From Mercurialis annua (taxonomy: Eukaryota > Streptophyta > Magnoliopsida > Malpighiales > Euphorbiaceae): DNA of 64,000 nt. Below are positions 12,735-26,500 of this stretch, piece after piece. The position numbers and the translations under genes are program-made. The DNA is taken from contig NC_065572.1 of assembly GCF_937616625.2 (NCBI RefSeq), forward strand, positions 37,227,653-37,291,652. Direction: 5' to 3'. Each line of letters begins with the position of its first letter. Position 1 is the first letter of the stretch. A model generated the notes under the pieces. It made no database searches and was not told the DNA's origin. It saw only the letters and a program-made list of their open reading frames with translations.

Positions 12735-15700
12735 ATGTTTCTCATATTTAACAATTTAAGCCAAACGTTTACAAAATTTACGAAACAAAACCAAGAGTTT
12801 TAACTTTTTAGCAATTTAAGCCAAACGTTTACAAACGTTACGAAACAAATCCAAATGTTTCATATTTTTAGCGATTTAAGCCAAACGTTTACAAACGGTA
12901 CGAAAGAAATCCAAACGTTTCCCCTTTTTAGCGATTTAAGCCAAACGTTTATAAACGCTACGAAACAAATCCAAACGTTTCACCTTTTTAGCGATTTAAG
13001 CCAAACGTTTACAAACGTTAAGAAACAAATCCAAATGTTTCCCCATTTTAGCGATTTAACCGAACGTTTAAAACGTTTCAAAACAAATCCAAACATTTCA
13101 CCTTTTTAGCTATTTATGCCAAACGTTTACAAACATTACGAACAAATCCAAACGTTTCACCTTTTTAGCGATTTAAGCCAAACGTTTACAAACGTTACAA
13201 AACAAATCCAAACGTTTCACCTTTTTAGCAATTTAAGCCAAAGGTATACAAACCTTACGAAACAAATCAAAACATGTCACCTTTTAGCGATTTAAGCCAA
13301 ACGTTTACAAATGTTGGGAAACAAATCCAAACGTTTCTCATATTTAATAATTTAAGCCAAACGTTTACAAACGTTACGAAACAAAACCAAGTGTTTCACC
13401 TTTTCAACAATTTAAGCCAAACGTTAACAAATGTTACGAAACAAATCCAAACGTTTCACCTTTTTATCGATTTAAGCCAAACGTTTCACCTTTTTAGCGA
13501 TTTAAGTCATACGTTTATAAACGTTAAAACCAAACTTTCAAAACGTTACGAAACGAATCCAAACGTTTACAAAAGTTACAAAACAACACCAAATGTTTCC
13601 CCATTTTAGCAATTTAAACCAAACGTTACAAACGTTACGAAACAAAACCAAACGATGCTAAACGTTACGAAACAAATCCAAACGTTTCCCATTTTTAGTG
13701 ATTTAAGCCAAACGTTTACAAACGTTACGAAACAAATCTGAACGTTTCACCATTTTATTGATTGAAGCCTAACATTTACAAACGTTATGAAAAAAATCCA
13801 AACGTTTCGAAACAAATTTAAAACGTTAAAAACGTTACAAACAAATCCAACCGTTTAACGTTTTTAGCAATTTAAGCCGAACGTTAACAAAGGTTACAAA
13901 ACAAATCCAAATGTTTCACCTTTTCAATAATTTAAGCCAAACGTTTACAAACGTTACAAAACTAATCAAAACGTTTAAAATGTTAAGAAACCCTTATTAG
14001 CATTTTAAGCCAAATGTTTACAAACCTTACGAAACAAATCCAAACGTTTCACCTCTTTAGCGATATAAAACAAATGTTTACAAACGTTACGAAACAAATT
14101 CAAACGTTTCAGCTTTTTAGTGATTTAAGCCAAATGTTTACAAACGTAACAAAACAAAACCAAACATTTTACCTTTTTAATGATTTAAGCCAAATATTTA
14201 CAAACGTTACGAAACAAATCCAAAAGTTTCACCTTTTTAGCGATTTAAGCCAAACGTTTACAAATGTTACGAAACAAATCTAAACGTTTCCCCTTTTTAT
14301 CTATTTAAGCCAAAAGTTTATAAACTTTACGAAACAAATCCAAGCGTTTCACCTTTTTTGCGATTTAAGCCAAACGTTTCAAAACGTTACGAAACAAATC
14401 CAAACGTTCCTGCTTTTTAGCGAATTAAGCCAAACGTTTACAAACTTTACGAAACAAATCCAAACGTTTCACCTTTTTAGCGATTTAAGCCAAACATTTA
14501 CAAACGTTACGAAACAAAACAGGACGTTTCACCTTTTTTACGATTTAAGCTAAACGTTTACAAACAGTACGAAACAAAACAGGACGTTTCACCTTATTAG
14601 CAATTTAAGCCAAACATTTACAAACATTACGAAACAAATCCAAACGTTTCACCTTTTAGCGATTTAAGCCAAACGTTTACAATCGTTATGAAACAAATCC
14701 AAACGTTTCCCATATTTAACAATTTAAGCCAAACGTTTACAAACGTTATGAAATAAAACCAAGTGTTTACAAACATTACGAAACAAAACAGGACGTTTCA
14801 CCTTTTTTAGCGATATAAGCCAAACGTTTACAAACATTACGAAATAAAACATGACGTTTATCCTTTTTTAGAATTTAAGCCAAACGTTTACAAACATTAC
14901 GATATGAAACCAAACGTTTAAAACGTTACGAAACAAATCCAAACATTTCACCTTTTTAGTGATTTAAGCTAAACGTTTACAAACGTTACGAAACAAAAGA
15001 GGACGTTTCACCTTTTTTACGATTTAAGTTAAACGTTGACAAACAGTACGAAACAAAACAGGACGTTTCACCTTATTAGCAATTTAAGCCAAACATTTAC
15101 AAACATTACGAAACAAATCCAAACGTTTCACCTTTTAGCGATTTAAGCCAAACGTTTACAATCGTTATGAAACAAATCCAAACGTTTCCCATATTTAACA
15201 ATTTAAGCCAAACGTTTACAAACGTTATGAAATAAAACCAAGTGTTTACAAACATTACGAAAAAAACAGGACGTTTCACCTTTTTTAGCGATATAAGCCA
15301 AACGTTTACAAACATTACGAAATAAAACATGACGTTTATCCTTTTTTAGAATTTAAGCCAAACGTTTACAAACATTACGATATGAAACCAAACGTTTAAA
15401 ACGTTACGAAACAAATCCAAACATTTCACCTTTTTAGTGATTTAAGCTAAACGTTTACAAACGCTACGAAACAAATCCAAACGTTTCACCTTTTTAGCAA
15501 TTTAAGCCAAACGTTTACTAACGTTTCCAAACGTTACGAAACAAATCCAAGCGTTTCACCTTTTTTAGCAATATAAGACAAACGTTTACAAAAGTTGCGA
15601 TACAAATCCAATTATTTCACATTTTTAGCGATTTAAGCCAAACCTTTACAAAATATTACGAAACAAATCCAAACGTTTCGCCTTTTAAGCAATTTAAGCC

Positions 15701-16418
15701 AAACGTTTACGAACGTTACAAAACAAATCTAAACGTTTTCCCATTTTAGCGATTTAAGCCAAACGTTTAAAAAGTTACAAAACAAATCCAAACGTTTTAC
15801 CTTTTTAGCAATTTATTCCAAACGTTTACAAACGGTGCGAAAGAAATCCAAACGTTTCACCTTTTTAGCGATTTAAGCCAAACGTTTACAAACGTTACGA
15901 AACAAATCCAAACGTTTCACCTTTTAGCTATTTAAGCCAAACGTCAAAAAACGTTACGAAAAAAACAAAACGTTTAAAATGTTACGAAACAAATCCAAAC
16001 GTGTTACCTATTTAGCTATTTAATCCAAACTTTTAGAAACGATACAAAACAAATCCAAACGTTTCATCTTTTTAGCGATTTAAGCCAAACGTTTACAAAC
16101 GTTACGAAATAAATCCAAACGTTTCACCTTTTTAACGATTTAGGACAAACGTTTGCAAACGTTACGAAACAAATCCAAACGTTTAACCTTTTTAGCGATT
16201 TAAGCCGAACATTTACACACGTTATGAAACAAATTCAAACGTTTCACCTTTTTAGCCATTTAAGGCGAACGTTTCCAAACGTTACGAAACAAATCCAAAC
16301 ACTTCCCCTATTTAGCGTTGAAAGCCAAACATTTACAAACGTTACGACACAAATCCAAAGGTTTCACATTTTTAGCGATTGAAACCAAATCTTTACAAAC
16401 GTTACGAAACAAATTCAA
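12735..16418 (+). repeat. HOR unit 3 (3684 bp, with 479-bp internal duplication)
   Basis: Begins at the same anchor as the other units. It differs from units 1-2 in its last third: the AAATCCAAACGTTAAGAAAC blocks are missing and an eight-monomer duplication (14520-14998 and 14999-15477) is present. It shares this duplication, the spelling TTTATTCCAAACG (near 15811) and the spelling CAAACGGTGCGAAAG (near 15831) with unit 6 but not with units 4, 5 and 7. Units 3 and 6 are therefore the same subtype although 10.1 kb apart. Confidence 0.87.
14520..15477 (+). repeat. 479-bp tandem duplication inside HOR unit 3
   Basis: Two consecutive copies, 14520-14998 and 14999-15477, each of eight monomers. 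Both contain the order AGGACGTTTCACCTTTTTTA, the CAAACAGTACGAAAC monomer, GTTATGAAATAAAACCAAG and GATATGAAACCAAACG. The start of copy 2 reads AAAAGAGGACG instead of AAAACAGGACG, and it carries GTTGACAAACAG, so the copies are not fully identical. Confidence 0.88.
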
Positions 16419-19400
16419 ATGTTTCTCATATTTAACAATTTAAGCCAAACGTTTACAAAATTTACGAAACAAAACCAAGAGTTTCAACTTTTTAGCAATT
16501 TAAGCCAAACGTTTACAAACGTTACGAAACAAATCCAAATGTTTCACCTTTATAGCGATTTAAGCCAAACGTTTACAAACGGTACGAAAGAAATCCAAAC
16601 GTTTCCCCTTTTTAGCGATTTAAGCCAAACGTTTACAAACGCTACGAAACAAATCCAAACGTTTCACCTTTTTAGCGATTTAAGCCAAACGTTTACAAAC
16701 GTTAAGAAACAAATCCAAATGTTTCCCCATTTTAGCGATTTAACCAAACGTTTAAAACGTTTCAAAACAAATCCAAACATTTCACCTTTTTCGCTATTTA
16801 TGCCAAACGTTTACAAACATTACGAACAAATCCAAACGTTTCACCTTTTTAGCGATTTAAGCCAAACGTTTACAAACGTTACGAAACAAATCCAAACGTT
16901 TCACCTTTTTAGCAATTTAAGCCAAAGGTATACAAACCTTACGAAACAAATCAAAACATGTCACCTTTTAGCGATTTAAGCCAAACGTTTACAAATGTTG
17001 GGAAACAAATCCAAACGTTTCTCGAATTTAATAATTTAAGCCAAACGTTTACAAACGTTACGAAACAAAACCAAGTGTTTCACCTTTTCAACAATTTAAG
17101 CCAAACGTTAACAAATGTTACGAAACAAATCCAAACGTTTCACCTTTTTATCGATTTAAGCCAAACGTTTCACCTTTTTAGCGATTTAAGTCATACGTTT
17201 ATAAACGTTAAAACCAAACTTTCAAAACGTTACGAAACGAATCCAAACGTTTACAAAAGTTACAAAACAACACCAAATGTTTCCCCATTTTAGCAATTTA
17301 AACCAAACGTTACAAACGTTACGAAACAAAACCAAACGATGCTAAACGTTACGAAACAAATCCAAACGTTTCCCATTTTTAGTGATTTAAGCCAAACGTT
17401 TACAAACGTTACGAAACAAATCTGAACGTTTCACCATTTTATTGATTGAAGCCTAACATTTACAAACGTTATGAAAAAAATCCAAACGTTTCGAAACAAA
17501 TTTAAAACGTTAAAAACGTTACAAACAAATCCAACCGTTTAACGTTTTTAGCAATTTAAGCCGAACGTTAACAAAGGTTACAAAACAAATCCAAATGTTT
17601 CACCTTTTCAATAATTTAAGCCAAACGTTTACAAACGTTACAAAACTAATCAAAACGTTTAAAATGTTAAGAAACCCTTATTAGCATTTTAAGCCAAATG
17701 TTTACAAACCTTACGAAACAAATCCAAACGTTTCACCTCTTTAGCGATATAAAACAAATGTTTACAAACGTTACGAAACAAATTCAAACTTTCAGCTTTT
17801 TAGTGATTTAAGCCAAATGTTTACAAACGTAACAAAACAAAACCAAACATTTTACCTTTTTAATGATTTAAGCCAAATATTTACAAACGTTACGAAACAA
17901 ATCCAAAAGTTTCACCTTTTTAGCGATTTAAGCCAAACATTTACAAATGTTACGAAACAAATCTAAACGTTTCCCCTTTTTATCTATTTAAGCCAAAAGT
18001 TTATAAACTTTACGAAACAAATCCAAGCGTTTCACCTTTTTTGCGATTTAAGCCAAACGTTTCAAAACGTTACGAAACAAATCCAAACGTTCCTGCTTTT
18101 TAGCGAATTAAGCCAAACGTTTACAAACTTTATGAAACAAATCCAAACGTTTCACCTTTTTAGCGATTTAAGCCAAACATTTACAAACGTTACGAAACAA
18201 AACAGGACGTTTCACCTTTTTTACGATTTAAGTTAAACGTTTACAAACAGTACGAAACAAAACAGGACGTTTCACCTTATTAGCAATTTAAGCCAAACAT
18301 TTACAAACATTACGAAACAAATCCAAACGTTTCACCTTTTAGCGATTTAAGCCAAACGTTTACAATCGTTATGAAACAAATCCAAACGTTTCCCATATTT
18401 AACAATTTAAGCCAAACGTTTACAAACGTTATGAAATAAAACAAAGTGTTTACAAACATTACGAAACAAAACAGGACGTTTCACCTTTTTTAGCGATATA
18501 AGCCAAACGTTTACAAACATTACGAAATAAAACATGACGTTTATCCTTTTTTAGAATTTAAGCCAAACGTTTACAAACATTACGATATGAAACCAAACGT
18601 TTAAAACGTTACGAAACAAATCCAAACATTTCACCTTTTTAGCGATTTAAGATAAACGTTTACAAACGCTACGAAACAAATCCAAACGTTTCACCTTTTT
18701 AGCAATTTAAGCCAAACGTTTACTAACGTTTCCAAACGTTACGAAACAAATCCAAGCGTTTCACCTTTTTTAGCAATATAAGACAAACGTTTACAAAAGT
18801 TGCGATACAAATCCAATTATTTCACATTTTTAGCGATTTAAGCCAAACCTTTACAAAATGTTACGAAACAAAACCAAACGTTTCGCCTTTTAAGCAATTT
18901 AAGCCAAACGTTTACGAACGTTACAAAACAAATCTAAACGTTTTCCCATTTTAGCGATTTAAGCCAAACGTTTAAAAAGTTACAAAACAAATCCAAACGT
19001 TTTACCTTTTTAGCAATTTATGCCAAACGTTTACAAACGGTACGAAAGAAATCCAAACGTTTCACCTTTTTAGCGATTTAAGCCAAACGTTTACAAACGT
19101 TACGAAACAAATCCAAACGTTTCACCTTTTAGCTCCAAACGTCAAAAAACGTTACGAAAAAAACCAAACGTTTAAAATGTTACGAAACAAATCCAAACGT
19201 GTTACCTATTTAGCTATTTAATCCAAACTTTTAGAAACGATACAAAACAAATCCAAACGTTTCATCTTTTTAGCGATTTAAGCCAAACGTTTACAAACGT
19301 TACGAAATAAATCCAAACGTTTCACCTTTTTAACGATTTAGGACAAACGTTTGCAAACGTTACGAAACAAATCCAAACGTTTAACCTTTTTAGCGATTTA

Positions 19401-19616
19401 AGCCGAACATTTACACACGTTATGAAACAAATTCAAACGTTTCACCTTTTTAGCCATTTAAGGCGAACGTTTCCAAACGTTACGAAACAAATCCAAACAC
19501 TTCCCCTATTTAGCGTTTAAAGCCAAACATTTACAAACGTTACGACACAAATCCAAAGGTTTCACATTTTTAGCGATTGAAACCAAATCTTTACAAACGT
19601 TACGAAACAAATTCAA
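16419..19616 (+). repeat. HOR unit 4 (3198 bp)
   Basis: Shortest HOR form, about 53 monomers, lacking the 479-bp duplication. Near 19131 it reads CTTTTAGCTCCAAACGTC, a deletion of about 9 bp relative to CTTTTAGCTATTTAAGCC in unit 3. It has a private-looking change CTCGAATTTAATAA near 17023 which recurs only in unit 6 (near 23420). The first monomers also carry CACCTTTATAGCG near 16546 where the other units have CATATTTTTAGCG. Confidence 0.87.
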
Positions 19617-22600
19617 ATGTTTCTCATATTTAACAATTTAAGCCAAACGTTTACAAAATTTACGAAACAAAACCAAGAGTTTCAACTTTTTAGCAATTTA
19701 AGCCAAACGTTTACAAACGTTACGAAACAAATCCAAATGTTTCATATTTTTAGCGATTTAAGCCAAACGTTTACAAACGGTACGAAAGAAATCCAAACGT
19801 TTCCCCTTTTTAGTGATTTAAGCCAAACGTTTACAAACGCTACGAAACAAATCCAAACGTTTCACCTTTTTAGCGATTTAAGCCAAACGTTTACAAACGT
19901 TAAGAAACAAATCCAAATGTTTCCCCATTTTAGCGATTTAACCAAACGTTTAAAACGTTTCAAAACAAATCCAAACATTTCACCTTTTTAACTATTTATG
20001 CCAAACGTTTACAAACATTACGAACAAATCCAAACGTTTCACCTTTTTAGCGATTTAAGCCAAACGTTTACAAACGTTACGAAACAAATCCAAACGTTTC
20101 ACCTTTTTAGCAATTTAAGCCAAAGGTATACAAACCTTACGAAACAAATCAAAACATGTCACCTTTTAGCGATTTAAGCCAAACGTTTACAAATGTTGGG
20201 AAACAAATCCAAACGTTTCTCATATTTAATAATTTAAGCCAAACGTTTACAAACGTTACGAAACAAAACCAAGTGTTTCACCTTTTCAACAATTTAAGCC
20301 AAACGTTAACAAATGTTACGAAACAAATCCAAACGTTTCACCTTTTTATCGATTTAAGCCAAACGTTTCACCTTTTTAGCGATTTAAGTCATACGTTTAT
20401 AAACGTTAAAACCAAACTTTCAAAACGTTACGAAACGAATCCAAACGTTTACAAAAGTTACAAAACAACACCAAATGTTTCCCCATTTTAGCAATTTAAA
20501 CCAAACGTTACAAACGTTACGAAACAAAACCAAACGATGCTAAACGTTACGAAACAAATCCAAACGTTTCCCATTTTTAGTGATTTAAGCCAAACGTTTA
20601 CAAACGTTACGAAACAAATCTGAACGTTTCACCATTTTATTGATTGAAGCCTAACATTTACAAACGTTATGAAAAAAATCCAAACGTTTCGAAACAAATT
20701 TAAAACGTTAAAAACGTTACAAACAAATCCAACCGTTTAACGTTTTTAGCAATTTAAGCCGAACGTTAACAAAGGTTACAAAACAAATCCAAATGTTTCA
20801 CCTTTTCAATAATTTAAGCCAAACGTTTACAAACGTTACAAAACTAATCAAAACGTTTAAAATGTTAAGAAACCCTTATTAGCATTTTAAGCCAAATGTT
20901 TACAAACCTTACGAAACAAATCCAAACGTTTCACCTCTTTAGCGATATAAAACAAATGTTTACAAACGTTACGAAACAAATTCAAACGTTTCAGGTTTTT
21001 AGTGATTTAAGCCAAATGTTTACAAACGTAACAAAACAAAACCAAACATTTTACCTTTTTAATGATTTAAGCCAAATATTTACAAACGTTACGAAACAAA
21101 TCCAAAAGTTTCACCTTTTTAGCGATTTAAGCCAAACATTTACAAATGTTACGAAACAAATCTAAACGTTTCCCCTTTTTATCTATTTAAGCCAAAAGTT
21201 TATAAACTTTACGAAACAAATCCAAGCGTTTCACCTTTTTTGCGATTTAAGCCAAACGTTTCAAAACGTTACGAAACAAATCCAAACGTTCCTGCTTTTT
21301 AGCGAATTAAGCCAAACGTTTACAAACTTTATGAAACAAATCCAAACGTTTCACCTTTTTAGCGATTTAAGCCAAACATTTACAAACGTTACGAAACAAA
21401 ACAGGACGTTTCACCTTTTTTACGATTTAAGTTAAACGTTTACAAACAGTACGAAACAAAACAGGACGTTTCACCTTATTAGCAATTTAAGCCAAACATT
21501 TACAAACATTACGAAACAAATCCAAACGTTTCACCTTTTAGCGATTTAAGCCAAACGTTTACAATCGTTATGAAACAAATCCAAACGTTTCCCATATTTA
21601 ACAATTTAAGCCAAACGTTTACAAACGTTATGAAATAAAACAAAGTGTTTACAAACATTACGAAACAAAACAGGACGTTTCACCTTTTTTAGCGATATAA
21701 GCCAAACGTTTACAAACATTACGAAATAAAACATGACGTTTATCCTTTTTTAGAATTTAAGCCAAACGTTTACAAACATTACGATATGAAACCAAACGTT
21801 TAAAACGTTACGAAACAAATCCAAACATTTCACCTTTTTAGCGATTTAAGATAAACGTTTACAAACGCTACGAAAAAAATCCAAACGTTTCACCTTTTTA
21901 GCAATTTAAGCCAAACGTTTACTAACGTTTCCAAACGTTACGAAACAAATCCAAGCGTTTCACCTTTTTTAGCAATATAAGACAAACGTTTACAAAAGTT
22001 GCGATACAAATCCAATTATTTCACATTTTTAGCGATATAAGCCAAACCTTTACAAAATGTTACGAAACAAAACCAAACGTTTCGCCTTTTAAGCAATTTA
22101 AGCCAAACGTTTACGAACGTTACAAAACAAATCTAAACGTTTTCCCATTTTAGCGATTTAAGCCAAACATTTAAAAAGTTACAAAACAAATCCAAACGTT
22201 TTACCTTTTTAGCAATTTATGCCAAACGTTTACAAACGGTACGAAAGAAATCCAAACGTTTCACCTTTTTAGCGATTTAAGCCAAACGTTTACAAACGTT
22301 ACGAAACAAATCCAAACGTTTCACCTTTTAGCTCCAAACGTCAAAAAACGTTACGAAAAAAACCAAACGTTTAAAATGTTACGAAACAAATCCAAACGTG
22401 TTACCTATTTAGCTATTTAATCCAAACTTTTAGAAACGATACAAAACAAATCCAAACGTTTCATCTTTTTAGCGATTTAAACCAAACGTTTACAAACGTT
22501 ACGAAATAAATCCAAACGTTTCACCTTTTTAACGATTTAGGACAAACGTTTGCAAACGTTACGAAACAAATCCAAACGTTTAACCTTTTTAGCGATTTAA

Positions 22601-22815
22601 GCCGAACATTTACACACGTTATGAAACAAATTCAAACGTTTCACCTTTTTAGCCATTTAAGGCGAACGTTTCCAAACGTTACGAAACAAATCCAAACACT
22701 TCCCCTATTTAGCGTTGAAAGCCAAACATTTACAAACGTTACGACACAAATCCAAAGGTTTCACATTTTTAGCGATTGAAACCAAATCTTTACAAACGTT
22801 ACGAAACAAATTCAA
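19617..22815 (+). repeat. HOR unit 5 (3199 bp)
   Basis: Almost the same length and sequence as unit 4, including the CTTTTAGCTCCAAACGTC deletion near 22325. It differs by single bases such as CTCATATTTAATAA near 20219 and CAGGTTTTTAGTG near 20992. The near identity over 3.2 kb indicates recent copying, or an assembly duplication, of this unit type. Confidence 0.88.
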
Positions 22816-25800
22816 ATGTTTCTCATATTTAACAATTTAAGCCAAACGTTTACAAAATTTACGAAACAAAACCAAGAGTTTCAACTTTTTAGCAATTTAA
22901 GCCAAACGTTTACAAACGTTACGAAACAAATCCAAATGTTTCATATTTTTAGCGATTTAAGCCAAACGTTTACAAACGGTACGAAAGAAATCCAAACGTT
23001 TCCCCTTTTTAGCGATTTAAGCCAAACGTTTACAAACGCTACGAAACAAATCCAAACGTTTCACCTTTTTAGCGATTTAAGCCAAACGTTTACAAACGTT
23101 AAGAAACAAATCCAAATGTTTCCCCATTTTAGCAATTTAACCAAACGTTTAAAACGTTTCAAAACAAATCCAAACATTTCACCTTTTTCGCTATTTATGC
23201 CAAACGTTTACAAACATTACGAACAAATCCAAACGTTTCACCTTTTTAGCGATTTAAGCCAAACGTTTACAAACGTTACGAAACAAATCCAAACGTTTCA
23301 CCTTTTTAGCAATTTAAGCCAAAGGTATACAAACCTTACGAAACAAATCAAAACATGTCACCTTTTAGCGATTTAAGCCAAACGTTTACAAATGTTGGGA
23401 AACAAATCCAAACGTTTCTCGAATTTAATAATTTAAGCCAAACGTTTACAAACGTTACGAAACAAAACCAAGTGTTTCACCTTTTCAACAATTTAAGCCA
23501 AACGTTAACAAATGTTACGAAACAAATCCAAACGTTTCACCTTTTTATCGATTTAAGCCAAACGTTTCACCTTTTTAGCGATTTAAGTCATACGTTTATA
23601 AACGTTAAAACCAAACTTTCAAAACGTTACGAAACGAATCCAAACGTTTACAAAAGTTACAAAACAACACCAAATGTTTCCCCATTTTAGCAATTTAAAC
23701 CAAACGTTACAAACGTTACGAAACAAAACCAAACGATGCTAAACGTTACGAAACAAATCCAAACGTTTCCCATTTTTAGTGATTTAAGCCAAACGTTTAC
23801 AAACGTTACGAAACAAATCTGAACGTTTCACCATTTTATTGATTGAAGCCTAACATTTACAAACGTTATGAAAAAAATCCAAACGTTTCGAAACAAATTT
23901 AAAACGTTAAAAACGTTACAAACAAATCCAACCGTTTAACGTTTTTAGCAATTTAAGCCGAACGTTAACAAAGGTTACAAAACAAATCCAAATGTTTCAC
24001 CTTTTCAATAATTTAAGCCAAACGTTTACAAACGTTACAAAACTAATCAAAACGTTTAAAATGTTAAGAAACCCTTATTAGCATTTTAAGCCAAATGTTT
24101 ACAAACCTTACGAAACAAATCCAAACGTTTCACCTCTTTAGCGATATAAAACAAATGTTTACAAACGTTACGAAACAAATTCAAACGTTTCAGCTTTTTA
24201 GTGATTTAAGCCAAATGTTTACAAACGTAACAAAACAAAACCAAACATTTTACCTTTTTAATGATTTAAGCCAAATATTTACAAACGTTACGAAACAAAT
24301 CCAAAAGTTTCACCTTTTTAGCGATTTAAGCCAAACATTTACAAATGTTACGAAACAAATCTAAACGTTTCCCCTTTTTATCTATTTAAGCCAAAAGTTT
24401 ATAAACTTTACGAAACAAATCCAAGCGTTTCACCTTTTTTGCGATTTAAGCCAAACGTTTCAAAACGTTACGAAACAAATCCAAACGTTCCTGCTTTTTA
24501 GCGAATTAAGCCAAACGTTTACAAACTTTATGAAACAAATCCAAACGTTTCACCTTTTTAGCGATTTAAGCCAAACATTTACAAACGTTACGAAACAAAA
24601 CAGGACGTTTCACCTTTTTTACGATTTAAGTTAAACGTTTACAAACAGTACGAAACAAAACAGGACGTTTCACCTTATTAGCAATTTAAGCCAAACATTT
24701 ACAAACATTACGAAACAAATCCAAACGTTTCACCTTTTAGCGATTTAAGCCAAACGTTTACAATCGTTATGAAACAAATCCAAACGTTTCCCATATTTAA
24801 CAATTTAAGCCAAACGTTTACAAACGTTATGAAATAAAACCAAGTGTTTACAAACATTACGAAACAAAACAGGACGTTTCACCTTTTTTAGCGATATAAG
24901 CCAAACGTTTACAAACATTACGAAATAAAACATGACGTTTATCCTTTTTTAGAATTTAAGCCAAACGTTTACAAACATTACGATATGAAACCAAACGTTT
25001 AAAACGTTACGAAACAAATCCAAACATTTCACCTTTTTAGTGATTTAAGCTAAACGTTTACAAACGTTACGAAACAAAACAGGACGTTTCACCTTTTTTA
25101 CGATTTAAGTTAAACGTTTACAAACAGTACGAAACAAAACAGGACGTTTCACCTTATTAGCAATTTAAGCCAAACATTTACAAACATTACGAAACAAATC
25201 CAAACGTTTCACCTTTTAGCGATTTAAGCCAAACGTTTACAATCGTTATGAAACAAATCCAAACGTTTCCCATATTTAACAATTTAAGCCAAACGTTTAC
25301 AAACGTTATGAAATAAAACCAAGTGTTTACAAACATTACGAAACAAAACAGGACGTTTCACCTTTTTTAGCGATATAAGCCAAACGTTTACAAACATTAC
25401 GAAATAAAACATGACGTTTATCCTTTTTTAGAATTTAAGCCAAACGTTTACAAACATTACGATATGAAACCAAACGTTTAAAACGTTACGAAACAAATCC
25501 AAACATTTCACCTTTTTAGTGATTTAAGCTAAACGTTTACAAACGCTACGAAACAAATCCAAACGTTTCACCTTTTTAGCAATTTAAGCCAAACGTTTAC
25601 TAACGTTTCCAAACGTTACGAAACAAATCCAAGCGTTTCACCTTTTTTAGCAATATAAGACAAACGTTTACAAAAGTTGCGATACAAATCCAATTATTGC
25701 ACATTTTTAGCGATTTAAGCCAAACCTTTACAAAATATTACGAAACAAATCCAAACGTTTCGCCTTTTAAGCAATTTAAGCCAAACGTTTACGAACGTTA

Positions 25801-26500
25801 CAAAACAAATCTAAACGTTTTCCCATTTTAGCGATTTAAGCCAAACGTTTAAAAAGTTACAAAACAAATCCAAACGTTTTACCTTTTTAGCAATTTATTC
25901 CAAACGTTTACAAACGGTGCGAAAGAAATCCAAACGTTTCACCTTTTTAGCGATTTAAGCCAAACGTTTACAAACGTTACGAAACAAATCCAAACGTTTC
26001 ACCTTTTAGCTATTTAAGCCAAACGTCAAAAAACGTTACGAAAAAAACAAAACGTTTAAAATGTTACGAAACAAATCCAAACGTGTTACCTATTTAGCTA
26101 TTTAATCCAAACTTTTAGAAACGATACAAAACAAATCCAAACGTTTCATCTTTTTAGCGATTTAAGCCAAACGTTTACAAACGTTACGAAATAAATCCAA
26201 ACGTTTCACCTTTTTAACGATTTAGGACAAACGTTTGCAAACGTTACGAAACAAATCCAAACGTTTAACCTTTTTAGCGATTTAAGCCGAACATTTACAC
26301 ACGTTATGAAACAAATTCAAACGTTTCACCTCTTTAGCCATTTAAGGCGAACGTTTCCAAACGTTACGAAACAAATCCAAACACTTCCCCTATTTAGCGT
26401 TGAAAGCCAAACATTTACAAACGTTACGACACAAATCCAAAGGTTTCACATTTTTAGCGATTGAAACCAAATCTTTACAAACGTTACGAAACAAATTCAA
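22816..26500 (+). repeat. HOR unit 6 (3685 bp, with 479-bp internal duplication)
   Basis: Same subtype as unit 3 in its later part (479-bp duplication at 24601-25558, TTTATTCCAAACG near 25895, CAAACGGTGCGAAAG near 25912), yet its first part carries the CTCGAATTTAATAA change near 23420 that otherwise occurs only in unit 4. The unit therefore looks like a recombinant between a unit-4-like left part and a unit-3-like right part. Confidence 0.86.
24601..25558 (+). repeat. 479-bp tandem duplication inside HOR unit 6
   Basis: Copies at 24601-25079 and 25080-25558, in register with the duplication of unit 3 and with the same internal monomer order. Because the duplication occupies the same HOR phase in both units it most likely arose once and was then spread by exchange between units. 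Confidence 0.88.
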
